Positions 25,571 through 34,025 of a DNA stretch of 64,000 nucleotides are shown in pieces. The stretch is from JABDIP01 sp965250245 (lineage in GTDB: Bacteria; Pseudomonadota; Alphaproteobacteria; DSM-16000; Inquilinaceae). Below the pieces are notes generated by a model. The model saw only the letters and a list, made by a program, of their open reading frames with translations. It did no database searches and was not told where the DNA came from. Where the stretch lies: NCBI GenBank assembly GCA_965250245.1, contig OZ252296.1, forward strand, positions 4,154,001 to 4,218,000, in the 5' to 3' direction. Each line of letters begins with the position of its first letter. The stretch's first letter is position 1. The position numbers and the translations under genes were made by a program.

Positions 25571-28500
25571 TCCCCATGGATCGATCCTCATTACTGGGCT
25601 GTTCCCGGCATAGGCATACCGGTTCAGCCCGACGCCCGGCTGCATCGGGTCTGACGGGTCGGCGCTGTTGAACCGTCCGATCACCGGGTCGTAGTACCGC
25701 GCATGGAGGTAGAACAGTCCGGTCGCGTCCTGGCGTTCGCCGATCCAGCCCTTGCTTTCCTCATGCGCAGTGGAGGTCGCGATACGGTCGCCGTATGGGT
25801 AGTAGGTGAAGCGCTGGACCTGGGTGCCGGCCGCGTCGGTGATGGCCTGGATCGAGCCCTGGTGGTCGTGGTGCAGCCAGAAGGTCTCCACCAGCGGGTC
25901 GCCGGGGCTGCCGACGCGCTTGGCGCTGCCGGGCAGGTATTTGGTCATCACGCCCGCGGCGATCTCGATGCTGCCGCCGAGGTAGAGGGTAGTGCCGCCG
26001 CCGGGGGCGCTGTCGACGGTCTTCCAGCGTTCGCCGTCCGGGCCGTAGGTGTAGGCCTGGGTGTCGATCTGGGTCGGCAGGTTGTCGCCGTTGTAGGTGT
26101 AGGTGCGGCCGGCACCGGTGAGCATGTTGCCGTTGGCGTCGTAAGTGTAGTTCCAGGAGCCGACCGAGGTGACGGCATGCGGCCGCGGGCTGCCGGCGGC
26201 CGGATAGCTGTAGGTGCCGGTGACGCCGGAATTTGTCAGCATGTTGCCGACGGTGTCGTAGGTGTAGGTCCGGCTGTGGGCCGCGTTGTCGATGTTGGTG
26301 GCCGACAGCAGGCGGCGCAGGGCGTCGTAGCCGTAGGTCCAACTCTCATCGGCAAGGGGGCTGGCAACAGACGTGATCTGACCCGCCGGATCTCTGCCGT
26401 AGGTCATGTTCTGGACCGTGGCTGCACCGGAGAGAGTGACCAGGCTATCCAGCCAGCCGCGATGATCGGAATAGCCATACCCGGTGACGACACCATTGGC
26501 GAAGGCCACTGCCTCTGCGTTGCCGCCCGCGTCATAGGCGGTATGGGTGACGAGTCCAGGAACCGCGTAAAGCCGGCCGGTGGCGTCGTAGGTGATCGGG
26601 TCGAGGGCGGAGCCGACGGAGTCGCCGTCCGGATAGTCCTGCCAGATCAGCTGGCCGGCGATGTCGAAGCCGCTGGCCAGCGTGTAGTCGCTGCCGTCGA
26701 TTGTGTAGATGCGCTGGGTCTCGCGGCCGAGCGGGTCATAGCGATAGCGCAAGATGCCGGACGGGTTCTCCGCCCGGGTCATCAGGCCCATGTTGTGGAA
26801 ACCGGCGACCGCCTCGTCGTAGGTGTAGGTGGTGAGCTCCGCCTGGGCGGTGCCGTCGCGGGCCGTCTTCGTGAGCATGCGGCCAAGCGCGTCATAGGTG
26901 AAGCGGGTCACCTGGCCGAGCGCGTCGGTTTGGGTCAGTAGCTGCCCGGCATTGTCATAGGTCTTGGTCCAGACCCCGAGATCCGGGTCGTCGATGGTGA
27001 GCGTGCGGCCCAGGCTGTCATGGGTGTAGGCCCAGGTATTCTCAACATCGTCGGCGATGCCGGTCAGCCGGCCGAGCGCGTCATAGGTGTAGTCGGTCTT
27101 GACGGTGGCCGCGCCCAGCGGCTCCTCCTTGCGCACCGCTCGGCCGAAGGCGTCGAGATGCAGGGTGACCGGATGCCCGAGCTCGTCCGTCGTCGTGGTG
27201 CTGACGAACACGCCGGCAACGCCGTAGTCCGTCTCGGTCCAGTTGCCGTCGGGATGGTTGGCGGCGACCGGGCGGTCGAGGGCGTCGTAATCGAAGGTGG
27301 TGCTGTAGACCGGGTCGCCTGTGTAGTAGGGCGCGGTCTGGCTTGCGACATTGCCGCGGTCGTCATAGGCGGTGTCGGCGGTGATGCCCTGGCCGACCGC
27401 CGGGCCCTTGGCGGTGCTGCGGTAGGGCCGGCCGAAGCCGTCCATGTACACCCGTGCCCAGACATTGCCCGAGCCGTCGGCCGGCGGCGTCTGGGTCTCG
27501 ACGTACTGCGCCGTCGGGTCGCCGAGGCTGTTGTAGCTGGTGATGGTGAAGCCGCCATCGGGCAGGTCAGTGCGGATGGGGCGGCAGAGCGCGTCGTACT
27601 GGGTGGTGGTGTCGTTGCCGTTCAGGTCCGTCGCGACCGTCGGCACGCCGCAGACGGTGTCCCATTGGGTGCTGGTCTGGTGGCGGGTATCGTTGGAAGG
27701 GGCGAAGAAGAGCGGGTTGCGCTGGGCGATCGGGTAGAGGTTGAAACCCGTCTCGTAGTCGATCTCGGTGCGACGGCCCAACGGGTCGATGGAGACCTTG
27801 AGATTGCCGGACCCGTCGTACACCGCGCTGGACACGATGAAGCCCGCCGCGGTGTCGAGCCAATCCTGGGTCTCGGTCGGGTCGCCGCGTACCGGCGGCG
27901 TCGCCCAGTCGGTGGCGCCGTCGTAGAGGATGCGGCTTTCGGTCAGCAGGGTGCCGGTGGTGTCGGCCCCCTCGAAGCTGCGGATGCGGGCCGGCAGGGA
28001 CACGATGTAGTCGCCGGTGGCGGGGCTGTAGTCGGTGGCGGCGGTGATCTCGTCGCCCAGCACGTCGGCGTCGCCATGCGCGGTCTCCAGGACCACATTG
28101 GCGTAATCGTCGAACTCGCGGGTCACCCGGGTGCGCCGGGTGACGGCCCCGACGATGATGTGGCTCTCGGACGCGATGTTGAGCGCGGTGTAGGGGCTAA
28201 TCGTGTCGTTGACGTCGTACTCCTCTACCGCCCGGGTCAGCAGCGTGCCGGCGCCGTCGAACCGATCCGCCTGCTCCACCCGCCCGGCCGAAGCCCGGTC
28301 CTGCCGGAAGGTCGTCTCGGTGTAGGGGCACTGCGCCTCCCCGGCGATGCAGGGCAGCGTTGTGGTCGCCATCCTGAATCCGAGGAACCGCCGCTCCTCC
28401 GCATCCCACAATCCGCCTTCGTAGGCATAGGATGTGGTTGCTGTGTTGCCGCGCCCGTCATCGGTGGTGATGGCCGACACGGTCTGCAGGACCATCGGCA

Positions 28501-31222
28501 GGGTCTGGTTGGTCCAGGCCGAGGACGGGGTGTATGCGACGGTCGTGGTGCCGCCGAGGGGGTTGGTGACGGAAGTCAGCACATCGGTCGGCGCCGCGCC
28601 GGGCGCGGCCAGGAATGTGGTGACCGTCTGATTGTCGCCGCGTTGCACCAGATCAACGCGGCCATTGCCGTCTATGTCGACGATCTGGAATTCGTCATTC
28701 GTGTAGCCGGTGGTCAGGCTGATCGGCATCCCGGTGTCCGCGAAGCTCTCGCCGTCGGACACAGCGATCAATACGGAGGAACCGAGGCGGAAGCTCAGAT
28801 CTGCCCTTCCGTCGCCATTGAAATCCGCCAGCTTCACCTGGCTCGCATCGTAGTCTCCGTTGCTGGCCAGAAGGTCGGTGAACCAAAGTGTCGGGGAGGT
28901 GAATCCGGCGCCGGTCGACAACGCGACCTGGACATTCTGGCGGTTGTCGCAGTCTTGGCACCGTTTGAAATAGACCGTGATCTGATGCTCGTCGCCGCCC
29001 CCTCCACAGCTGCCACCATTGACTGTCCAACTGTCCACCCTGCTGTAGCCGGTTGGGCACGCCGGACCCGAACCGCCCGGTCCACAATGCCTTTCTTCCA
29101 GCACGACCTCTTGGCAGGTCGTCGTCGCAATCTCTCGGAAGATCAGATCGCTCTTTCCGTCGCCGTTCACGTCGGCGAACCGCACCTGTCCGGCCTGGTA
29201 GGTGCCATCGAGCGTGATGCCGGGGTCGATTTCCGTGAACGCCGATCCAGTTGAGAGCCCGATCGTCAAAGCGTTCGAGGGACCGCGGAAGCTCATGTCA
29301 GACAGGCCATCGCCATTGAAATCGGCGATCTGCACCTGGTCGGGTTCATAGTCGCCATCGTTGCCGGCAAGGCCGATTAGCCATTCGGTCGGGGCGTCAA
29401 AACCGGTGCCGCTGGATAGTCCGACATGGATATCCTGCTGGATGTCGCAATCTCTGCAGCGCACATGATAGGTACGCTCTGTTTCATCGCCGCCGCCGCC
29501 GCAATTGCCGCCCTGAGTTGTCCAGCGTTCGACGACGTTGTAGCCGGCGGGACATGAAGGCCGTGGGCCGGGCCCGCAATGACGGGCCCGTCGTGTTACT
29601 TCGTGGCATGTCGTCGAGATCTTGCGGAATATCAGGTCGGCACGGCCGTCGCCATTGACATCGCCGAAGAGTGCCTGGCCGGACTGATAGTCCCCGCCCA
29701 TGGACAGCCAGGACGTGGGTGCTGTGAAGCCGCTGCCGTTCGAAATGAATACGCCGATCTCATTGTTCGGCTTGCGGAAGATCAGATCGGCCTTGCCGTC
29801 GCCGTCGATGTCGGCGAGAGAAGCCTGATCGGGCTGATGGCTCCCGCCTGGCGCCGCCCATTGACTGGCCGTCCCGAATCCACTCGCCTCGGCCAACGAC
29901 ACCCAGATCGTGTTGTCCGACTTGCGAAACACCATGTCGGCGCGGCCGTCGCCACTGACGTCGGCATAGCGGACTTGGTCGGCATCATAGGTGACCGCTG
30001 AATGCTCCGTGCTCCACACCGCCCCAGCGGCAAAGTCCTGTGCCTGACTGGAATAGGAGAAGACCGTTGCGGGCAGCGACGTGCCGGCGGTCACGGCGCC
30101 GGAGGCATCGACCGTTGCATCGGTGCCAAACATCTGAATATTGCCCAAAACCGATCTGGCCGTTGCCGCGCTTTCCGGGAGGTAGTTCAGTGCGTATACC
30201 CGGACGCGGTCTGGCCCCGTCTTGACATCGACCGAGCGAAGCCGGGAGCTTGTCCAACCGAGCGTGGCGGTTCCGAGCGCGAAGCTCTCTTCGTCCGGCC
30301 TCGTTTCCCAGTGGAATGTGATCGTGCTGCCGTTGTAGGCGATGGTCTCCGCGTAGCACTGGACGATCGGCGTCCCGCTGCACCACCAAGAGTAGGTGAC
30401 GGTGTTCGTATGGGTATCCACAACGCTGGCGATGGCCCAGCGATAGGTGTTGGCCGGCGCCGTGGTGTTCGGGCCCATGACCGCCGTATAGGTGGTCAGG
30501 GTGCCGTCCCGGCCGGTGACCTCCCAGGTGTTGGCGGTGGTGTCCTGCTTGATGCGTATGTAGCTCTCGACCTCGGTCGCATGGGTCCCGCCGGTGTCGC
30601 AGCTCGGGCTGATCGTGCCGGTCACGCAGGGCACCAGCTCCTGGCCGTCGAGCAGGAAGATGTCGGAGCCGTCATAGGCCGGCGTGCCCTTGCCCGGCGA
30701 GGCCCGCTCGATCACCGACAGGCCGGACAGCGACCAGCCCACGCCGGCAAGGCCGTTGCCGCGCGACGAGTTGTAGGTGAGCGCCAGGCTCGGCGCGATG
30801 CCGTGGAAGCCCGGCACCTGGATCGGCACCGCGGTGGAGAAGCTGCCCACGAACGGGTCCACCCGCTCGCTCGGCGCGCTGTCGCCCAGACCCGGCGCGC
30901 TCGCCGACCCGCCCGAGGAGGTGGCCGAGTTCGTGGCGGCCAGGGGCTGGATGGCCTGGAGTTGGTCCGCCGACGGATCCTGGCCGCCCCGAGACTTCGC
31001 CAGCTCCACGGTGTCGGCCTCGGCCTCCTCGGCCCAGGGCGCCAACGAGATTGCGTCCGGTCCCTCGGTCTCCGCCATCTCCGGCTCGATGACCGGAACC
31101 GCCTCGGCCACCTGAACCGGGGCCGCGCCGCCCTCCTGTGCCGCGCCCGGCTGGATCGCCCACCCCATGCCGACAACAAGGCCAATCGCCGCAATCAGGC
31201 TCGAACCGCTGGACAGGCGCAT
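24794..31222 (-). CDS. SpvB/FG-GAP/Rhs-repeat secreted polymorphic toxin-like protein
   Basis: 2142 residues. Sec signal peptide at residues 1-28 (ending PGAAQ). A SpvB-type N-terminal domain follows (RVDPFVGSFSTAVPIQVPG, LTYNSSRGNGLAGVGWSLSG). Then about seven FG-GAP/VCBS repeats with calcium-type loops (DVSGDGRAD, DIDGDGKAD, DVNGDGRAD, DFNGDGLSD and so on), two of them carrying a duplicated six-cysteine insert. A TcdB-middle-like segment and many YD/Rhs repeats come next. The Rhs core closes with GLFYLHARYYDPVIGRFNSAD ... NRYAYAGNSP ... DPWG. After DPWG a 258-residue tip unlike the rest follows. The large shell probably encloses the tip. No immunity gene is evident just downstream. Confidence 0.92.
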   Translation of the reverse strand: MRLSSGSSLIAAIGLVVGMGWAIQPGAAQEGGAAPVQVAEAVPVIEPEMAETEGPDAISLAPWAEEAEADTVELAKSRGGQDPSADQLQAIQPLAATNSATSSGGSASAPGLGDSAPSERVDPFVGSFSTAVPIQVPGFHGIAPSLALTYNSSRGNGLAGVGWSLSGLSVIERASPGKGTPAYDGSDIFLLDGQELVPCVTGTISPSCDTGGTHATEVESYIRIKQDTTANTWEVTGRDGTLTTYTAVMGPNTTAPANTYRWAIASVVDTHTNTVTYSWWCSGTPIVQCYAETIAYNGSTITFHWETRPDEESFALGTATLGWTSSRLRSVDVKTGPDRVRVYALNYLPESAATARSVLGNIQMFGTDATVDASGAVTAGTSLPATVFSYSSQAQDFAAGAVWSTEHSAVTYDADQVRYADVSGDGRADMVFRKSDNTIWVSLAEASGFGTASQWAAPGGSHQPDQASLADIDGDGKADLIFRKPNNEIGVFISNGSGFTAPTSWLSMGGDYQSGQALFGDVNGDGRADLIFRKISTTCHEVTRRARHCGPGPRPSCPAGYNVVERWTTQGGNCGGGGDETERTYHVRCRDCDIQQDIHVGLSSGTGFDAPTEWLIGLAGNDGDYEPDQVQIADFNGDGLSDMSFRGPSNALTIGLSTGSAFTEIDPGITLDGTYQAGQVRFADVNGDGKSDLIFREIATTTCQEVVLEERHCGPGGSGPACPTGYSRVDSWTVNGGSCGGGGDEHQITVYFKRCQDCDNRQNVQVALSTGAGFTSPTLWFTDLLASNGDYDASQVKLADFNGDGRADLSFRLGSSVLIAVSDGESFADTGMPISLTTGYTNDEFQIVDIDGNGRVDLVQRGDNQTVTTFLAAPGAAPTDVLTSVTNPLGGTTTVAYTPSSAWTNQTLPMVLQTVSAITTDDGRGNTATTSYAYEGGLWDAEERRFLGFRMATTTLPCIAGEAQCPYTETTFRQDRASAGRVEQADRFDGAGTLLTRAVEEYDVNDTISPYTALNIASESHIIVGAVTRRTRVTREFDDYANVVLETAHGDADVLGDEITAATDYSPATGDYIVSLPARIRSFEGADTTGTLLTESRILYDGATDWATPPVRGDPTETQDWLDTAAGFIVSSAVYDGSGNLKVSIDPLGRRTEIDYETGFNLYPIAQRNPLFFAPSNDTRHQTSTQWDTVCGVPTVATDLNGNDTTTQYDALCRPIRTDLPDGGFTITSYNSLGDPTAQYVETQTPPADGSGNVWARVYMDGFGRPYRSTAKGPAVGQGITADTAYDDRGNVASQTAPYYTGDPVYSTTFDYDALDRPVAANHPDGNWTETDYGVAGVFVSTTTTDELGHPVTLHLDAFGRAVRKEEPLGAATVKTDYTYDALGRLTGIADDVENTWAYTHDSLGRTLTIDDPDLGVWTKTYDNAGQLLTQTDALGQVTRFTYDALGRMLTKTARDGTAQAELTTYTYDEAVAGFHNMGLMTRAENPSGILRYRYDPLGRETQRIYTIDGSDYTLASGFDIAGQLIWQDYPDGDSVGSALDPITYDATGRLYAVPGLVTHTAYDAGGNAEAVAFANGVVTGYGYSDHRGWLDSLVTLSGAATVQNMTYGRDPAGQITSVASPLADESWTYGYDALRRLLSATNIDNAAHSRTYTYDTVGNMLTNSGVTGTYSYPAAGSPRPHAVTSVGSWNYTYDANGNMLTGAGRTYTYNGDNLPTQIDTQAYTYGPDGERWKTVDSAPGGGTTLYLGGSIEIAAGVMTKYLPGSAKRVGSPGDPLVETFWLHHDHQGSIQAITDAAGTQVQRFTYYPYGDRIATSTAHEESKGWIGERQDATGLFYLHARYYDPVIGRFNSADPSDPMQPGVGLNRYAYAGNSPVMRIDPWGLKFVGNDESEGGGTKFSSSKYGEMSPRESKWRSRSPSATVRRNAWEKYYAEKAMDAARELIATAYWKATVRNLPQFSRVNPVAHLRYQQSAKSRSKATSSFVQLAQNTGGQAPAAIRAPIYVPGVDLVMLEPGDETWGWTKISKVHGDMIGDPAGDRKGRFYDVFMQNSDIFFDNIIVPALTIPGLPRFTRQKFFRRLEVNVQMPYLIGETSEFLGNPRFHTQYLRIILGPTDFFADPGEYTVINAYPIHGNFSGFYR
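28935..29133 (-). repeat. Cysteine-rich insert in the FG-GAP region, copy 2
   Basis: Encodes TTTCQEV ... HCGPG ... ACPTGY ... SCGGGGDE ... RCQDCDNRQN, six cysteines in the same order and nearly the same spacing as copy 1 about 0.5 kb away on the same gene. The two copies differ at many positions, so the duplication is not recent. Confidence 0.75.
29430..29630 (-). repeat. Cysteine-rich insert in the FG-GAP region, copy 1
   Basis: Encodes STTCHEV ... HCGPG ... SCPAGY ... NCGGGGDE ... RCRDCDIQQD. It interrupts an FG-GAP repeat right after a DxNGDGxxDLIFRK loop, exactly where copy 2 sits in its repeat. Six cysteines suggest three disulfides in an exported domain. Confidence 0.75.
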
Positions 31223-31555
31223 AGTTCCCCCAGTCCCGGACGCGCAGGCGCGTCGGGTCGCGATGCAATCAGTGGTTGGAGGCGCGATCCGGCCGGATCA
31301 CGCAGTCAGCCTGGTGTAGCGGCCACCGGGCACAACAGGTTTATGTTGGAAACAGTGGGAAAGACCGCTGCATCGTCCGCACCCCCATGATTGGGAACGA
31401 TGGTGGCAAGCCGCGCCGAAGAACATTGGCGCGCCGGAAGACTTTCTACTTTATGTAAGCATTGGTTGTGACCGCCTGGCAAGACGGAATTGTTCGCCTT
31501 CACGAAAGCTTCTTGCCAGCTCTCGGGTGGCGGAGACGGAACGGATCGGCCGTCC
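31223..31555. other. Intergenic region upstream of the Rhs gene
   Basis: About 330 bases between the Rhs start (minus) and the 3' end of the aldo/keto reductase gene (minus). I see no coding region or clear hairpin. The segment near 31430-31470 is slightly AT-richer and could hold the Rhs promoter. Confidence 0.35.
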
Positions 31556-32494
31556 CTACAGGTTCTCCACGTACCGCACCATCCGCTGCCGCATTTCCGC
31601 GTCCGGCAGGCGGCCGTATGCCGCGCCCATGTTCTCGACCATGTGGTCGACGCGGGAGGTGGCGGGGATGGCGCAAGTCACGGCCGGGTGGGAGACGGCG
31701 AATTTGAGCAGGAACTGGGCCCAGTTGGCGCAGTCGATCTCCGCCGCCCAGTCGGGCAGCGGATGGTTGCCGAAGAGGTCGAACAGGCGGCCGCGGCGGA
31801 AGGGGCGGTTGACTATCACCGCCAGGCCGCGCTCGGCGGCCAGGGGCAGCAGCACGCGTTCCGCCTCGCGGTCGAGGATGTTGTAGGTGAACTGCACGAA
31901 GTCCAGCGGCTGGTTCGCCAGCACCCGCACCACGTCGGGATGGCGGCGGCCGTGCGACGTCGTGACGCCGACATGGCGCACCCGGCCCTCGGCCTTCCAC
32001 TGGCCCAGGGTCTCCAGATGCGCCTCCCAGTCGAGCAAATTGTGCACCTGCATCAGGTCGAAGCCGCCCTGCGGCGCCCAGAGCCGCTCAGACGCCTGCA
32101 TCTGCCGTACGCCGAAGGATTGCAGCACGGTCCACACCTTCGTGGCGGCGAACAGGCCGTCGGGGTTGCCCAGGCGCTCGAGCCCGTGGCCGATCACCGC
32201 CTCCGACGAGCCGTACATGGGGGAGGAATCGATCATCCCGCCGCCGGCCGCGAAGAAGGTGCGCAGCACTTCCATGCGCACGTCGCGCAGCGCGGAGTCG
32301 TCGCCGACATCGAAAGTCAGCCAGGAGCCCATGCCGATGACCGGCAGCCGCTCGCCGGTCGCCGGGACCGGCTTGGTCAGCATCGGGCCGGGCTGCGCGT
32401 TGGCACCATGGGGCGCCATACCGGCGCCGAGCCCGATCGCGCCCAGCCCCGCCAGGACCTCGCGACGATATGGCTCACGTGCGGATCGCGTCAT
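31556..32494 (-). CDS. Aldo/keto reductase with twin-arginine signal
   Basis: 312 residues from ATG 32494, with GAGAGGG upstream on the minus strand. The N-terminus (YRREVLAGLGAIGLGAGMAPHGANAQ) has a twin-arginine motif, a hydrophobic core and an A-x-A-type cleavage site, so export to the periplasm in folded form is likely. The AKR fold follows with the catalytic tetrad in sight: Asp and Tyr in MIDSSPMYGSSEAVIG, Lys in FAATKVW and His in MQVHNL. The NADPH-site region CAIPATSRVDHM is near the C-terminus. The substrate is unknown. Confidence 0.85.
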   Translation of the reverse strand: MTRSAREPYRREVLAGLGAIGLGAGMAPHGANAQPGPMLTKPVPATGERLPVIGMGSWLTFDVGDDSALRDVRMEVLRTFFAAGGGMIDSSPMYGSSEAVIGHGLERLGNPDGLFAATKVWTVLQSFGVRQMQASERLWAPQGGFDLMQVHNLLDWEAHLETLGQWKAEGRVRHVGVTTSHGRRHPDVVRVLANQPLDFVQFTYNILDREAERVLLPLAAERGLAVIVNRPFRRGRLFDLFGNHPLPDWAAEIDCANWAQFLLKFAVSHPAVTCAIPATSRVDHMVENMGAAYGRLPDAEMRQRMVRYVENL

Positions 32495-32633
32495 CTGCCA
32501 ATCCCTCTCGGCACCCCGACGCCCTACCTGCCCCAGCCGACCGGTGGTGGGCAAATCAGATTATCGTGCGTTGCCGGGCCGGACCGTGCGCCCTACACCG
32601 GACCAGCCGGGACCACAGCCGGGGACGACGCGT

Positions 32634-33443
32634 TTGAGATCAACCGCCTGCCTGATTGCGCTGCTGCTTGCCGTCTGTTCTGCGGGCGATGCCGCCGGCG
32701 CCGGGCCATTCGACATGGTGGCGATCCCCGGCGGCACCTTCGTCATGGGCGATGCCCAGGGCGACGCCAACGAAGCGCCGCGCGACGTCACGGTCGCCCC
32801 CTTCACCCTGATGCGCACCGAGGTCACCAACGCCCAGTTCGCCGACTTCGTTTCCCAGACCGGCCACGTCACGGATATCGAGCGTGCCGGTGCCGGCTAT
32901 GTCTGGCGCGGGCGCTGGCGTCTGCTGGACGGCGCGGACTGGCGCAGCCCATCCGCAGGCGGCACCAGCCTGGCCGGCCTCGACGACCATCCGGTGGTCC
33001 AGGTCTCCGCCCGCGACGCGGAAGCCTTCTGCGCCCATCACGGGCTCCGGCTGCCCAGCGAGGCGGAATGGGAATTCGCCGCCCGGGGGACCGATGGCCG
33101 CCGCTTCCCCTGGGGCGACGCGCCGCCGCAACAACGTCCAGTTGCGGAGCCGCACGCCAATTTCGGCACCGTGCCCTGCTGCGCGCCCGACGGCACGGAT
33201 GGTCACGAACGGACCGCGCCGGTCGGCCGCTACCCGGCCGGCGCATCGCCCTTCGGCCTGCTCGACATGGCCGGCAATGTCTGGGAATGGACGGCCAGCC
33301 CGTTCCCGGGCCGCCCAGAGCACCGGGTCATCCGGGGCGGTGGGTGGGGCAACAATCCCTACTGCCTCAGGGTCAGCTACCGCCATGGCAACCCGCCGCA
33401 TTTCGGTCTCGACATGGTCGGCTTCCGCTGCGCCGGGCCGTGA
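32634..33443 (+). CDS. Formylglycine-generating-enzyme-like (SUMF1 domain) exported protein
   Basis: About 269 residues from TTG 32634, inferred because it begins a clean signal peptide (LRSTACLIALLLAVCSAGDAAGA); no ATG fits. The SUMF1 fold is clear: MVAIPGGTFVMGDAQGD, TEVTNAQFADFV, LRLPSEAEWEFAARG, RRFPWGD, LLDMAGNVWEWTASPF, HRVIRGGGWGNNP, and the GFRCAGP end. In true FGE two Cys bind copper in a CYRYRC-type motif; here the place reads YCLRVSYRHGN, with only the first Cys. It is probably an FGE-like protein with another role. It is divergent from the reductase gene. Confidence 0.8.
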   Translation: MRSTACLIALLLAVCSAGDAAGAGPFDMVAIPGGTFVMGDAQGDANEAPRDVTVAPFTLMRTEVTNAQFADFVSQTGHVTDIERAGAGYVWRGRWRLLDGADWRSPSAGGTSLAGLDDHPVVQVSARDAEAFCAHHGLRLPSEAEWEFAARGTDGRRFPWGDAPPQQRPVAEPHANFGTVPCCAPDGTDGHERTAPVGRYPAGASPFGLLDMAGNVWEWTASPFPGRPEHRVIRGGGWGNNPYCLRVSYRHGNPPHFGLDMVGFRCAGP

Positions 33444-33606
33444 GCCGTCCTCCAGGCCCGATGTCGTCCCGTATGTCCGGCGCTTGACCGGCGCGCGGAA
33501 CTCACCAACATGCATGGCAGGGGTCAGCGATCGCCCGGGCCGGCGCACCGGCCGGCATCCATCGCCGCACAGCGGACAAAGGGGTTTCCTCAGTGACGGT
33601 CCATCG

Positions 33607-33987
33607 ATGATCCCGGCCCGCACACTCTGGCTCTGCCTCGGCTTCACCGCCACGGGGCTCGGGCTGGTCGGCGTGGTCCTGCCGCTGGTGCCGACCACGG
33701 TCTTCCTCATCCTGGCGGCCTTCGCCTTCGCGCGAAGCTCGCCGCGGCTGCATGCCTGGCTGATCGAGCATCCCCGCCTGGGCCCGCCGATCGTCGACTG
33801 GCAGACCCATGGCAGCATCAGCCGCAACGCCAAGACAGCGGCGGTCACCGTGATGGCGCTGTCCCTGGTCCTGACCTGGGCGATCGGGGCCGGCGAACTG
33901 GTGCTCGGCGTTCAGGCGCTGGTTCTCGTCGCCGTGGCGGCGTTCATCCTGTCGCGCCCCAGCGGGCCGCGCGACGACCGCGCCTGA
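33607..33987 (+). CDS. DUF454 (YbaN-like) inner-membrane protein
   Basis: 126 residues from ATG 33607. The family pattern is plain: LGFTATGLGLVGVVLPLVPTTVFLILAAFAFARSSPRLHAWLIEHPRLGPPIVDWQ, then two hydrophobic helices (VMALSLVLTWAIGAGEL, VLGVQALVLVAVAAFIL). A small four-helix membrane protein of unknown function. The ribosome-binding site is weak. Confidence 0.87.
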   Translation: MIPARTLWLCLGFTATGLGLVGVVLPLVPTTVFLILAAFAFARSSPRLHAWLIEHPRLGPPIVDWQTHGSISRNAKTAAVTVMALSLVLTWAIGAGELVLGVQALVLVAVAAFILSRPSGPRDDRA

Positions 33988-33995
33988 CCCCACCC

Positions 33996-34020
33996 GCCCA
34001 GGCGCTGTGCTAGCCTGGGC
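33996..34020 (+). terminator. Hairpin between the DUF454 gene and the TPP-enzyme gene
   Basis: GCCCAGGC (33996-34003) and GCCTGGGC (34013-34020) form an 8-bp stem with a 9-base loop. It ends only 5 bases before the next start codon. It could terminate the DUF454 transcript or fold over the leader of the TPP-enzyme gene and limit its translation. Confidence 0.35.
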
Positions 34021-34025
34021 CCGAC

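Noticed and set aside
25703..29254. Two long plus-strand frames opposite the Rhs gene
   Set aside because: Shadows of repeat-rich Rhs coding sequence; Gly/Val-rich with no motifs.
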